Of a DNA stretch of 64,000 nt, positions 53,674 through 62,598 are shown in pieces. How positions within the stretch are numbered: position 1 is the stretch's first letter; each line of letters opens with the position of its first letter. The position numbers were made by a program, and so were the translations under genes. The notes under the pieces are model-generated. The model was not told the origin of the DNA. It ran no database searches and was given only the letters and a program-made list of their open reading frames with translations. This stretch comes from CAJXYS01 sp913063035 (GTDB taxonomy: Bacteria > Pseudomonadota > Alphaproteobacteria > Rhodobacterales > Rhodobacteraceae): the NCBI RefSeq assembly GCF_050586465.1, contig NZ_JBOCEG010000002.1, positions 248,001 to 312,000 on the forward strand, in the 5' to 3' direction.

Positions 53674-54520
53674 GCATGTCGAGATCTTCGAGGTCGGCCC
53701 CCGCGACGGGTTGCAGAACGAAACCCGGATCATCCCCGCCGCCGAGAAGATCGCGCTGATCGACGCGCTTTCGGCCTGCGGGTTCCGCCGGATCGAGGCG
53801 GCGAGCTTCGTCAGCCCGAAATGGGTGCCGCAGATGGCCGACGGCGCCGCGGTCATGGCCGGTATCTGGCGCGCGCCGGGCGTGCTCTACGCGGCGCTGA
53901 CGCCCAACATGAAGGGCTACGAGCGTGCCCGCGAAGCCCGCGCCGACGAGGTGGCGATCTTCGGATCGGCCTCTGAAGGGTTCTCCCGGGCCAATATCAA
54001 CGCCACCATCGCCGAGAGCCTCGAGCGGTTCCGCCCGGTGGCCGCGGCCGCCCGCGACGCGGGCGTGCCGGTGCGCGGCTACGTCTCCTGCGTGACGGAC
54101 TGCCCCTATGACGGGCCGACGGAACCGGGGCAGGTGGCGCGGGTCGCCGCCGCGTTGCGCGACATGGGATGCTACGAGATCAGCCTCGGCGACACGATCG
54201 GACAGGGTACGCCGGGCCGGATCGACGCGATGCTCGACGCGGTCCTGCAGGAGCTGCCGGCGGATCGGCTGGCGGGCCATTACCACGACACGGCGGGCCG
54301 GGCGCTGGAGAATATCGAGGCATCGCTCGCGCGCGGGCTGCGGGTGTTCGATGCCGCCATCGGCGGGCTCGGCGGGTGTCCCTATGCCAGGGGTGCGACC
54401 GGCAACGTGGCGACCGAGGCCGTGCACGATCTGCTGGCGCGCCTGGGCTACGACACCGGGCTCGACCGTGACCGGCTGCTCAACGCGGCTGGGATGGCGC
54501 GGCGGATGCGCCAGGGCTGA
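53666..54520 (+). CDS. mvaB: Hydroxymethylglutaryl-CoA lyase
   Basis: A 284-residue TIM-barrel lyase splitting HMG-CoA into acetoacetate and acetyl-CoA, the last step of leucine breakdown. The N-terminal catalytic motif is EVGPRDGLQNE. The signature with the active Cys is GGLGGCPYARGATGNVATE near residues 230-248, and metal-binding His residues are in AGHYHDTAGRA. It overlaps the GST gene by 8 bases. Confidence 0.95.
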   Translation: MAEHVEIFEVGPRDGLQNETRIIPAAEKIALIDALSACGFRRIEAASFVSPKWVPQMADGAAVMAGIWRAPGVLYAALTPNMKGYERAREARADEVAIFGSASEGFSRANINATIAESLERFRPVAAAARDAGVPVRGYVSCVTDCPYDGPTEPGQVARVAAALRDMGCYEISLGDTIGQGTPGRIDAMLDAVLQELPADRLAGHYHDTAGRALENIEASLARGLRVFDAAIGGLGGCPYARGATGNVATEAVHDLLARLGYDTGLDRDRLLNAAGMARRMRQG

Positions 54521-54540
54521 CGCAGCCGGAAGGAGGATCC

Positions 54541-55332
54541 ATGGACGACGCGACCGTGAGACTGGACACCGACGCGCGCGGCGTCGCAACGCTGACGCTG
54601 GACCGGGCCGAGAAGCACAATGCCATGTCCGGGCAGATGATCGGTGAATTGACCGACATGGCGGCCCGGATCGCCCGGACGGACTCGATTCGCGTCGTGG
54701 TTCTGGCCGCCGAGGGGCGCAGTTTCTGTGCCGGGGGCGATCTGGGCTGGATGCGCGACCAGATGGACGCCGATGCCGAAACCCGCCGGGCCGAGGCGAC
54801 CCGGCTGGCGCGGATGCTCCAGGCGCTGAACACGCTGCCCCAGCCGCTGATCGGGCGGGTGCAGGGCAACGCCTTCGGCGGCGGGGTGGGGCTGATGTCG
54901 GTCTGCGACGTGGTCGTCGGGGCGGCCGGCGCCAAGTTCGGCCTGACCGAGACCCGGCTGGGCCTGATCCCGGCGACGATCTCGCCCTATGTCCTTGCCC
55001 GCATGGGCGAGGCGCGCGCGCGCCGGGTCTTCATGTCGGCCCGCGTCTTCGGCGCGGACGAGGCGCGCGACTTGGGCCTGATCGCGCGGGTGGTCGAGAA
55101 CGGCCAGCTCGACGGGGCGGTCGAGGCCGAGGTCGCCCCCTATCTCTACTGTGCGCCGGGGGCGGTGGCCGATGCCAAGCGGCTGGCCCGGATGCTGGGG
55201 CCGCGGATCGACGAGGCGGTCATCGCCGAGACGGTGGAGCTGCTCGTCCGGCGCTGGGAAGGCGCCGAGGCGCCCGAGGGGATCGCGGCCTTCTTCGACA
55301 AGCGCAAGCCCCGCTGGCAGGCGGAGGGCTGA
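54541..55332 (+). CDS. liuC: Enoyl-CoA hydratase (3-methylglutaconyl-CoA hydratase)
   Basis: A 263-residue crotonase-fold enzyme. The oxyanion-hole motif is GRSFCAGGDLGWMRD near residue 59 and the second is QGNAFGGGVGLMSVCDVVVG near 108-127. Position after ivd, mcc and HMG-CoA lyase makes 3-methylglutaconyl-CoA the probable substrate. A strong AAGGAGGA precedes the ATG. It is the last gene before the nuo operon. Confidence 0.9.
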   Translation: MDDATVRLDTDARGVATLTLDRAEKHNAMSGQMIGELTDMAARIARTDSIRVVVLAAEGRSFCAGGDLGWMRDQMDADAETRRAEATRLARMLQALNTLPQPLIGRVQGNAFGGGVGLMSVCDVVVGAAGAKFGLTETRLGLIPATISPYVLARMGEARARRVFMSARVFGADEARDLGLIARVVENGQLDGAVEAEVAPYLYCAPGAVADAKRLARMLGPRIDEAVIAETVELLVRRWEGAEAPEGIAAFFDKRKPRWQAEG

Positions 55333-55534
55333 GCCGGGCGGACCCGCCGCGCGCGGGAAAACGATCCGATCTGGGAAGTTTGCGCGCAGGTTACAGCGGC
55401 TTTCCGCACCGATCCGGGCCGGTTCTGGCCGTCCCGCGCGTCTGCGCGCAGAGAAAATCCCGGCATGGGCCTTCAACCGCGCTGGGAAAGGTGGCATACC
55501 GCCGTATACACCCTGCCGGGGCGCCCGGCTTGTG

Positions 55535-55562
55535 TTGACCTGCCGGGGGCACGGGTTTAGAT
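55535..55562 (+). promoter_or_regulatory. Candidate nuo operon promoter
   Basis: TTGACC (55535-55540) is followed after 16 bases by TTAGAT (55557-55562), 46 bases before the nuoA start. The -10 is a weak match. The 275-base gap between liuC and nuoA is the longest in the window and is the natural place for the nuo promoter. Nothing else is recognisable in it. Confidence 0.35.
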
Positions 55563-55607
55563 CGACACGAGTGTGGACGGCCGCGTCCGGCACAGAAGGA
55601 GCTTCGC

Positions 55608-55973
55608 GTGGAAGAGCTGCTGACAGAATACCTCCCCATCCTCGTTTTCCTGGGCGTCGCGATCGGGCTCGGCATCGTGCTGGTGCTGGCCGCGGTGATC
55701 CTCGGGCCCAGCAACCCCGACCCGGAAAAGGTCTCGGCCTATGAATGCGGCTTCAACGCCTTCGACGACGCGCGGATGAAGTTCGACGTCCGGTTCTACC
55801 TGGTCTCGATCCTGTTCATCATCTTCGATCTCGAGGTCGCGTTCCTCTTTCCCTGGGCGGTGGCGTTCCAGGATGTGGGCCTGCTCGGCTTCTGGTCGAT
55901 GATGGTCTTCCTGGCCGTCCTGACCATCGGCTTCGCCTATGAATGGAAGAAAGGGGCGCTCGAATGGGAGTGA
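55608..55973 (+). CDS. nuoA: NADH-quinone oxidoreductase subunit A
   Basis: A 121-residue membrane subunit of complex I with three hydrophobic helices. The loop [21 protein letters not shown] (with the conserved Cys) and [15 protein letters not shown] are diagnostic. It starts at a GTG with AAGGAG seven bases upstream. It heads the nuo operon and overlaps nuoB by 10 bases. Confidence 0.96.
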   Translation: MEELLTEYLPILVFLGVAIGLGIVLVLAAVILGPSNPDPEKVSAYECGFNAFDDARMKFDVRFYLVSILFIIFDLEVAFLFPWAVAFQDVGLLGFWSMMVFLAVLTIGFAYEWKKGALEWE

Positions 55974-56560
55974 AGGTCACCGACACCGATGTGCAGGGCG
56001 AGCGGATCACCGCGGGCGCGGGGCGGGGCAACCTGGCCTCGGGCAGCTACGATGCGGGCCCGGATCCCGAGCATGCGACCCAGACGCTCAACCGCGAGCT
56101 CCAGGACAAGGGCTTCCTGGTCACCTCGACCGAGGACATCATCAACTGGGCGCGCACCGGCTCGCTGCACTGGATGACCTTCGGGCTGGCCTGCTGCGCC
56201 GTCGAGATGATGCACACCTCGATGCCGCGCTACGACATGGAGCGGTTCGGCACCGCGCCCCGCGCCAGCCCGCGCCAGTCCGACCTGATGATCGTCGCCG
56301 GGACGCTGACCAACAAGATGGCGCCGGCGCTGCGCAAGGTCTACGACCAGATGCCCGAGCCCCGCTACGTGATCTCGATGGGCTCCTGCGCCAATGGCGG
56401 GGGCTATTACCACTACAGCTACTCGGTGGTGCGCGGCTGCGACCGCATCGTGCCGGTGGACGTCTACGTGCCGGGCTGCCCGCCGACGGCCGAGGCGCTG
56501 CTCTACGGCATCCTGCAGCTGCAGCGGAAAATCCGCCGCACCGGTACCCTCGTCAGGTAG
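55964..56560 (+). CDS. nuoB: NADH-quinone oxidoreductase subunit B
   Basis: A 198-residue subunit carrying the N2 4Fe-4S cluster, the last electron donor to quinone. The ligands are the paired cysteines in [11 protein letters not shown], then MGSCANGGG and [10 protein letters not shown]. The N-terminal 25 residues are variable. The ATG at 55964 has AAAGGGG upstream; an ATG at 55943 inside nuoA is less likely. Confidence 0.96.
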   Translation: MGVKVTDTDVQGERITAGAGRGNLASGSYDAGPDPEHATQTLNRELQDKGFLVTSTEDIINWARTGSLHWMTFGLACCAVEMMHTSMPRYDMERFGTAPRASPRQSDLMIVAGTLTNKMAPALRKVYDQMPEPRYVISMGSCANGGGYYHYSYSVVRGCDRIVPVDVYVPGCPPTAEALLYGILQLQRKIRRTGTLVR

Positions 56561-56569
56561 GAGCACGCG

Positions 56570-57175
56570 ATGAGCGAAGCACTCGAGGAACTCGCCGCCC
56601 AGATCGAGGCGAAGCTGCCCGACGCGGTGACCGGCCACGCCATCGCCATGGGCGAGCTGACCCTCCATTCCGCGCCGAGCGACCTGACCGCGCTGGTCGA
56701 GTTCCTGCGCACGGATCGCCGGTGCCAGTTTTCGACGCTGGTGGACATCACCGCGGTCGACCACCCCGAGCGCGACAAGCGTTTCGACGTGGTCTACCAT
56801 TTCCTGTCGATGTACCAGAACCAGCGCATCCGCGTGAAGCTGGCCATCCGCGACGATGAACGGGTGCCGTCGATCTGCGGGATCCATCCCTCGGCCAACT
56901 GGTTCGAGCGCGAGGTCTTCGACATGTTCGGGATCCTGTTCACCGGGCATCCGGACCTGCGCCGGATCCTGACCGATTACGGGTTCCGGGGCTATCCGCT
57001 GCGCAAGGATTTCCCGACCACGGGCTATATCGAGGTCCGCTATGACGAGGATCAGAAGCGTGTCGTCTACGAGCCGGTGAAACTGGTTCAGGAATACCGG
57101 CTCTTTGACTTCATGAGCCCGTGGGAGGGCGCCGAGTACATTCTGCCCGGCGACGAGAAAGAGGGATCGAAGTGA
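56570..57175 (+). CDS. nuoC: NADH-quinone oxidoreductase subunit C
   Basis: A 201-residue peripheral-arm subunit (30 kDa type), separate from nuoD as in other alphaproteobacteria. Typical segments are [20 protein letters not shown] and the signature [20 protein letters not shown], followed by [14 protein letters not shown]. Confidence 0.96.
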   Translation: MSEALEELAAQIEAKLPDAVTGHAIAMGELTLHSAPSDLTALVEFLRTDRRCQFSTLVDITAVDHPERDKRFDVVYHFLSMYQNQRIRVKLAIRDDERVPSICGIHPSANWFEREVFDMFGILFTGHPDLRRILTDYGFRGYPLRKDFPTTGYIEVRYDEDQKRVVYEPVKLVQEYRLFDFMSPWEGAEYILPGDEKEGSK

Positions 57176-57192
57176 TGGGCGGAGGTGTTGCA

Positions 57193-57375
57193 ATGGGCGG
57201 CGGCGGGCTGATCTGGTTCCTGGTCTTCGGTGCGCTGATCGTCATTCCCTTCTGGCGGCTGCTGCCGCAGTACCGCATCCCGTCCTGGGTGGCGCTGGTG
57301 GCGGTGATCCCGCTGGGCGCGCTGATCCTGCTCTGGGTGATGGCGTTCCGCGACAAGCTCGAGGGGGGTGCGTGA
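57193..57375 (+). CDS. Small membrane protein between nuoC and nuoD
   Basis: A 60-residue protein with two hydrophobic helices (about residues 4-20 and 30-50) and a basic loop. The ATG at 57193 has a strong GGAGGTG site seven bases upstream. An ATG at 57175 overlapping the nuoC stop (TGATG) would add six Gly-rich residues and is also possible. Its stop overlaps the nuoD start. It resembles the unassigned reading frames described in the Paracoccus complex I cluster; function is unknown. Confidence 0.7.
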   Translation: MGGGGLIWFLVFGALIVIPFWRLLPQYRIPSWVALVAVIPLGALILLWVMAFRDKLEGGA

Positions 57376-58586
57376 TGGACGGCACCAAGTTCGACGACGC
57401 CCAGACGGGCGAACAGAAGATCCGCAACTTCAACCTGAACTTCGGCCCGCAACACCCTGCGGCACATGGGGTTTTGCGCCTGGTGCTGGAGCTTGACGGC
57501 GAAATCGTCGAGCGCTGCGACCCGCATATCGGCCTGCTGCACCGCGGCACCGAGAAGCTGATGGAAAGCCGCACCTACCTGCAGAACCTGCCCTATTTCG
57601 ACCGGCTCGACTACGTGGCGCCGATGAACCAGGAACATGCCTGGTGCCTCGCCATCGAGAAGCTCACCGGCACCGTCGTGCCGCGGCGCGGCCAGCTGAT
57701 CCGGGTTCTGTTCTGCGAGATCGGCCGGGTTCTGAACCACCTGCTGAACGTCACCACGCAGGCGATGGACGTGGGTGCGCTGACCCCGCCGCTCTGGGGC
57801 TTCGAGGAGCGCGAGAAGCTGATGGTCTTCTACGAGCGGGCCTGCGGGGCGCGGCTGCACGCCGCCTATTTCCGGCCCGGCGGCGTTCACCAGGACCTGC
57901 CGCAGGCGCTCCTGGACGACATCATGGAATGGACCGAGCATTTCCCGAAGGTGCTCGACGACATCGACGGGCTCCTGACCGAGAACCGCATCTTCAAGCA
58001 GCGCAACGTCGATATCGGCGTCGTGACCGAGCAGGAAATCCTCGACTGGGGGTTCTCGGGCGTCATGGTGCGCGGCTCGGGTCTGGCCTGGGACCTGCGC
58101 CGCGCCCAGCCCTACGAGTGCTACGACGAATTCGACTTCCAGATCCCCGTCGGCAAGAACGGCGACTGCTACGATCGCTACCTGGTCCGGATGCAGGAGA
58201 TGCGCGAGAGCCTGAAGATCATTCGCCAATGCATCGAGAAGATGAACAACGAACCGGGCGAGGTCATGGCCCGCGGCAAGATCTCGCCGCCGCGCCGGGG
58301 CGAGATGAAGACCTCGATGGAGGCGCTGATCCATCACTTCAAGCTCTACACCGAGGGCTTCCACGTCCCCGAGGGCGAGGTCTACGCCGCCGTCGAGGCG
58401 CCCAAGGGCGAGTTCGGCGTCTATCTCGTGGCCGATGGCACGAACCGGCCCTACCGCGCGAAGCTGCGGGCGCCGGGCTTCCTGCACCTGCAGGCGATGG
58501 ATCATGTCGCCAAGGGTCACCAGCTGGCCGATGTCTCGGCCATCATCGGGACGATGGACGTCGTTTTCGGGGAGATCGACCGATGA
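57375..58586 (+). CDS. nuoD: NADH-quinone oxidoreductase subunit D
   Basis: A 403-residue 49-kDa-type subunit forming the quinone site with NuoB. Recognisable are [20 protein letters not shown] near the N-terminus, [14 protein letters not shown], and the end VFGEIDR. The ATG at 57375 overlaps the previous stop (TGATG). Its own stop overlaps a 16-codon frame. Confidence 0.97.
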   Translation: MDGTKFDDAQTGEQKIRNFNLNFGPQHPAAHGVLRLVLELDGEIVERCDPHIGLLHRGTEKLMESRTYLQNLPYFDRLDYVAPMNQEHAWCLAIEKLTGTVVPRRGQLIRVLFCEIGRVLNHLLNVTTQAMDVGALTPPLWGFEEREKLMVFYERACGARLHAAYFRPGGVHQDLPQALLDDIMEWTEHFPKVLDDIDGLLTENRIFKQRNVDIGVVTEQEILDWGFSGVMVRGSGLAWDLRRAQPYECYDEFDFQIPVGKNGDCYDRYLVRMQEMRESLKIIRQCIEKMNNEPGEVMARGKISPPRRGEMKTSMEALIHHFKLYTEGFHVPEGEVYAAVEAPKGEFGVYLVADGTNRPYRAKLRAPGFLHLQAMDHVAKGHQLADVSAIIGTMDVVFGEIDR

Positions 58587-58633
58587 GCGCGCCCGCCCCT
58601 GTCACAATTCCAGTCGGAGAGTCCAGCGTCTGA
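58583..58633 (+). CDS. 16-codon frame bridging nuoD and nuoE
   Basis: The frame [16 protein letters not shown] starts in an ATGA overlap with the nuoD stop and ends in a TGATG overlap with the nuoE start. It may be a translational relay letting ribosomes pass from nuoD to nuoE rather than a functional peptide. GGAGAG, 11 bases before nuoE, lies inside it. Confidence 0.4.
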   Translation: MSAPAPVTIPVGESSV

Positions 58634-59760
58634 TGCTTCGCCGTCTTCATCACGAACGGCCCGAGAGCTTCGCCTTCACGCCGGAGAACCTGGCCTGGGC
58701 CAAGGCGCAGATGACCAAGTATCCCGAGGGGCGCCAGGCCAGCGCGGTGATCCCGCTGCTGTGGCGCGCCCAGGAACAGGAGGGCTGGCTGACCCGCCCG
58801 GCGATCGAGTACGTCGCCGAGATGCTGGACATGGCCTATATCCGCGCCCTCGAGGTCGCGACCTTCTACTTCATGTTCCAGCTCGCGCCGGTGGGTTCGG
58901 TGGCGCATGTGCAGGTGTGCGGAACCACCTCCTGCATGATCTGCGGGGCCGAGGACCTGATCGCGGTCTGCAGGGAAAAGATCGCCGACGCGCCGCATGC
59001 GCTTTCGGCCGACGGCAAGTTCAGCTGGGAAGAGGTCGAATGCCTCGGTGCCTGCGCGAACGCGCCGATGGCCCAGATCGGCAAGGATTACTACGAGGAC
59101 CTGACCGCCGCGCGCTTCGCCGAGATCCTCGACGCGCTGGCCGCGGGCAAGGTGCCGCCCCCCGGGCCGCAGAACGGGCGCTACGCTTCGGAGCCGCTCA
59201 AGGGGCTGACCAGCCTCGAGAAATACGAGAGCGGCCGGACCCAGCACAACGCCTCCGTCGCCCGTGCGCTGGATCTGGGCGACACGGTCAAGCGCATCGA
59301 CGGCACCGAAGAGCCGCTGCGGACGCCGTGGAACGGCGACAAGAGCCCGGGCGCGGTCAAGCCGGTCAAGACGAAACGGAAAGAGGCAAAGCCCGCGCGC
59401 AAGGCGCCCGCGGACGACACCGGCATCGCCAAGCAGGAGGCGCGCGCCAAGCCCCGCGCCAAACCCGAGACGGGCGAGGCCGCGCCGGACCAGCACAAGC
59501 CGGCGCTGATGGACGCGCCCCGCGACGGCAAGGCGGACGACCTGACGCGGATCAACGGCGTGGGTCCGGCGCTGGAGAAGATGCTTCACGACCTGGGCGT
59601 GTTCCACTTCGAGCAGATCGCGGCATGGACCCCGGCCGAGGTGGCCTGGATCGACGCGAACCTCGTGCGCTTCAAGGGCCGCGTCAGCCGCGACGGCTGG
59701 GTGGCGCAGGCCAAGACACTGATCGCAGACGACGACCGGGCGGAGAAGGGCGACGACTGA
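58633..59760 (+). CDS. nuoE: NADH-quinone oxidoreductase subunit E with C-terminal HHH domain
   Basis: A 375-residue protein, about twice the usual NuoE length. Residues 1-175 are the thioredoxin-like subunit with 2Fe-2S cluster N1a ligands Cys96, Cys101, Cys137 and Cys141. Then come a Lys/Ala/Pro-rich linker (about 230-295) and a helix-hairpin-helix domain (about 300-365) with [17 protein letters not shown]. The extension is, as I recall, common in Rhodobacteraceae NuoE. The same domain recurs in the next gene. Confidence 0.93.
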   Translation: MLRRLHHERPESFAFTPENLAWAKAQMTKYPEGRQASAVIPLLWRAQEQEGWLTRPAIEYVAEMLDMAYIRALEVATFYFMFQLAPVGSVAHVQVCGTTSCMICGAEDLIAVCREKIADAPHALSADGKFSWEEVECLGACANAPMAQIGKDYYEDLTAARFAEILDALAAGKVPPPGPQNGRYASEPLKGLTSLEKYESGRTQHNASVARALDLGDTVKRIDGTEEPLRTPWNGDKSPGAVKPVKTKRKEAKPARKAPADDTGIAKQEARAKPRAKPETGEAAPDQHKPALMDAPRDGKADDLTRINGVGPALEKMLHDLGVFHFEQIAAWTPAEVAWIDANLVRFKGRVSRDGWVAQAKTLIADDDRAEKGDD

Positions 59761-59896
59761 TCGTCCCGCGCCCCCCAAGGCAGGTTGGCTATGACCGAAA
59801 CGCAGGCACGGCAGAACAGGGCAGCGGGCGCGGGGACGCGTCCGGATGCAGGCCGGCGTCATGCAGGAACCGGGCAAACCGCAGGGGGACGATAGC

Positions 59897-60607
59897 ATGG
59901 AAGAACAGAAAGTCTTCGGGATGCCGTGCCACAGGGCAAGCTGGGTCGCGGCTGCGGCCTTCGGCATCGTGGTGCTGTGGCTTCTCGCCGGGCGTTTCGG
60001 CGCGGGGATCGTCCCCGGCCTGATCGCGGGCGTGGTGGTGGCCGCCGGGGCAGGGATCCTGCTGACGCGGGCCTTCTGTGTCGACGCCGAGGAACTGCGC
60101 GGCGCGGAGGGCAGCACCGGCGCCACCGGCGCGACGGGCCATATGCCCGACACCCGGGCGGCCGATCCCTTGCCCAGCGAAACCGCGGATATCGCGGACA
60201 GCCACGAGAAGGCGGTGCTCGAAACCGCGGCGGCCGGCGTGCCGCCGGTGACGGCCCCGCCCGATGCCGGGGACGATCGCCCGATCGAGGATGCCGTCGC
60301 CCCCGAGGCCGCGCCCGAGGCGCCGGCGCAGGCAACGGCCGAGGCCGGCCGCAAGCCCGGTGCGCTCGATGCACCGCGGGGCGGGCAGGGCGACGAGCTG
60401 ACCCGGATCAAGGGCGTGGGCCCCAAGCTGGCCGCGACGCTGAACGAGATGGGCATCTTCCATTTCGACCAGATCGCCGCCTGGTCGCAGGCCGAGGTCG
60501 CCTGGATGGACGACAACCTGACCGGCTTTCCCGGCCGTGTCAGCCGCGACGACTGGGTCGGCCAGGCGCAGGCGCTGGCCGCCGGTAACGACGGGGGCAG
60601 CGCGTGA
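59897..60607 (+). CDS. Membrane protein with NuoE-like C-terminal HHH domain
   Basis: A 236-residue protein with two membrane segments (about residues 15-33 and 38-57). An acidic Pro/Ala linker follows, then a C-terminal helix-hairpin-helix domain (about 163-228) containing RIKGVGPKLAATLNEMG. That domain is about 44 of 69 positions identical by eye to the end of the adjacent NuoE. Function is unknown. The start at 59897 has GGGGGA upstream; in-frame ATGs at 59846 and 59861 are weaker. Confidence 0.75.
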   Translation: MEEQKVFGMPCHRASWVAAAAFGIVVLWLLAGRFGAGIVPGLIAGVVVAAGAGILLTRAFCVDAEELRGAEGSTGATGATGHMPDTRAADPLPSETADIADSHEKAVLETAAAGVPPVTAPPDAGDDRPIEDAVAPEAAPEAPAQATAEAGRKPGALDAPRGGQGDELTRIKGVGPKLAATLNEMGIFHFDQIAAWSQAEVAWMDDNLTGFPGRVSRDDWVGQAQALAAGNDGGSA

Positions 60608-60837
60608 CGATGGCCCAGCGCGACGACAACGGCGCCACGCGGGCGGAGACCCGCCTGGCGGCCATCGTCATCATCGCGACGATGGCGCTCTGGATGGGGG
60701 CGTCGTACCTGGGCGGGCGACTGGGGCTGCCGGTCCGCTTCGCCTTTCTTATCGACCTGGCGGCGCTGGCCGCCTTCTTCTGGGCGCTGGTCGTCCTGTT
60801 TCGCGTCTGGCGGAAACGCCAGGAACATGGAGAGTGA
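60604..60837 (+). CDS. DUF5337 small membrane protein
   Basis: A 77-residue protein with two hydrophobic helices (about residues 20-38 and 47-66) and a basic tail, [11 protein letters not shown]. It matches the DUF5337 family, usually seen next to nuoF in Rhodobacteraceae. A GTG start overlaps the previous stop as GTGA; an ATG two codons later is the alternative. nuoF follows after four bases. Confidence 0.75.
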   Translation: MTMAQRDDNGATRAETRLAAIVIIATMALWMGASYLGGRLGLPVRFAFLIDLAALAAFFWALVVLFRVWRKRQEHGE

Positions 60838-60841
60838 CAGC

Positions 60842-62137
60842 ATGCTGAAGGACCAGGACCGGATCTTCACCAATCTCTACGGGATGCATGACCGGACGCT
60901 GCAGGGCGCCCGGAGCCGCGGCCACTGGGACGGGACCGGCGCGCTCATCGAGAAGGGCCGCGACTGGATCATCGAACAGGTCAAGGCCAGCGGGCTGCGC
61001 GGGCGCGGCGGCGCGGGCTTCCCGACCGGGCTCAAATGGTCCTTTATGCCGAAGGAATCCGACGGCCGCCCCGCATACCTGGTGGTCAATGCCGACGAGT
61101 CGGAACCTGGCACCTGCAAGGATCGCGAGATCATGCGCCACGATCCGCATACGCTGGTCGAGGGCTGCCTGATCGCGAGTTTCGCGATGAACGCCCATGC
61201 CTGCTACATCTACATTCGTGGCGAGTATATCCGTGAACGCGAGGCGCTGCAGGCCGCCATCGACGAGGCCTATGACGCGGGCCTCGTCGGCAAGAACGCC
61301 TGCGGCTCGGGCTGGGATTTCGACATCTACGTCCATCACGGCGCCGGCGCCTATATCTGCGGCGAGGAAACGGCGCTGCTGGAAAGCCTTGAGGGCAAGA
61401 AGGGCATGCCGCGCATGAAGCCGCCATTCCCGGCCGGGGCCGGGGTCTGGGGCTGCCCGACCACGGTGAACAACGTCGAATCCATCGCCGTCGTGCCCAC
61501 CATCCTGCGCCGCGGCGCCGAGTGGTTCGCCGGCATGGGCCGGCCGAACAACACCGGCACCAAGATCTTCGCGATCTCGGGGCATGTGAACAATCCCTGC
61601 GTGGTCGAGGAAGAGATGTCGATCCCGCTCAAGGAACTGCTGGAGAAGCATTGCGGCGGCGTCCGCGGCGGCTGGGAGAACCTGAAGGCCGTCATCCCGG
61701 GCGGCTCGTCGGTGCCCTGCATGCCCGCGAGCCTCTGCGACGACGCGCTGATGGATTTCGACTGGCTCAAGGAACAGAAGTCCGGGCTCGGCACCGCCGC
61801 GGTGATCGTCATGGACCAGTCCACCGATATCGTGAAGGCCATCTGGCGGCTCTCGAAATTCTACAAGCACGAGAGTTGCGGCCAGTGCACCCCGTGCCGC
61901 GAGGGCACGGGATGGATGATGCGGGTCATGGATCGCCTCGTGACCGGCGACGCCGCGCCCGAAGAGATCGACATGCTGCTCGACGTCTCCAAGCAGGTCG
62001 AGGGGCACACGATCTGCGCGCTCGGCGATGCGGCGGCCTGGCCGATCCAGGGCCTCATCCGCCATTTCCGGGACGAGATCGAGGACCGGATCAAGGCCAA
62101 GCGAACCGGGCGCGGCAGCGCCGTGGCAGCGGAGTGA
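60842..62137 (+). CDS. nuoF: NADH-quinone oxidoreductase subunit F
   Basis: A 431-residue subunit that binds NADH, FMN and 4Fe-4S cluster N3. NADH/FMN motifs are [18 protein letters not shown] and the following [14 protein letters not shown] and [17 protein letters not shown]. The cluster is held by [15 protein letters not shown] plus a later Cys in TICALGD. The ATG at 60842 has GGAG upstream and gives the usual N-terminus. Confidence 0.97.
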   Translation: MLKDQDRIFTNLYGMHDRTLQGARSRGHWDGTGALIEKGRDWIIEQVKASGLRGRGGAGFPTGLKWSFMPKESDGRPAYLVVNADESEPGTCKDREIMRHDPHTLVEGCLIASFAMNAHACYIYIRGEYIREREALQAAIDEAYDAGLVGKNACGSGWDFDIYVHHGAGAYICGEETALLESLEGKKGMPRMKPPFPAGAGVWGCPTTVNNVESIAVVPTILRRGAEWFAGMGRPNNTGTKIFAISGHVNNPCVVEEEMSIPLKELLEKHCGGVRGGWENLKAVIPGGSSVPCMPASLCDDALMDFDWLKEQKSGLGTAAVIVMDQSTDIVKAIWRLSKFYKHESCGQCTPCREGTGWMMRVMDRLVTGDAAPEEIDMLLDVSKQVEGHTICALGDAAAWPIQGLIRHFRDEIEDRIKAKRTGRGSAVAAE

Positions 62138-62142
62138 GGCCG

Positions 62143-62466
62143 ATGCGGATCGCGGGACTCCTTCTCTTGATGGCGCTGGCGGCGGGATGTTCCCGCGGGC
62201 GCGACGTGGTGACCTTCGACGGCTACCGGCTGGACGCCCGCGTCACCAAGCTGGGCGAGGATCGCCGGAACATGGCGATCCGGGTCCGCCCGGCCGCGGT
62301 GCCGGGCCAGTCGGCGCAGAAGGCCGCGCGCTATGCCGCGACGAAGCACTGCATCGAGTATACCGGCGTCTCGGACGCGGTGTTCGACGCCGATCCCGAG
62401 ACCGGCCTCTGGCTCTACGAGCTTGACGGCGACGCGCGGATCTACAGCGGGCGCTGCACGGGATGA
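62143..62466 (+). CDS. Hypothetical lipoprotein in the nuo operon
   Basis: A 107-residue predicted lipoprotein with lipobox LAAGC (Cys at residue 16). A small soluble domain follows, containing TFDGYRLDARV and ATKHCIEYTG. It lies five bases after nuoF and before nuoG on the same strand. I do not recognise a family. As an exported lipoprotein it cannot be part of the cytoplasmic arm. Confidence 0.65.
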   Translation: MRIAGLLLLMALAAGCSRGRDVVTFDGYRLDARVTKLGEDRRNMAIRVRPAAVPGQSAQKAARYAATKHCIEYTGVSDAVFDADPETGLWLYELDGDARIYSGRCTG

Positions 62467-62598
62467 GCACCGCGCCTGCATATCCCGCACCGGTCCGCGG
62501 TCCGCGGGTCCGTGGCGGCGGAAAGGAAATCGGCGGCCGGCGGCCGCGACAGCAAGGAACCTGCCCGGCCGCGGCCGGGCGAGGCGGCGGAGTAGCGA

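Noticed and set aside
59791..59895. 34-codon frame after nuoE
   Set aside because: Arg/Gly/Ala-rich with no good Shine-Dalgarno; it ends one base before the next gene, but coding support is too thin.
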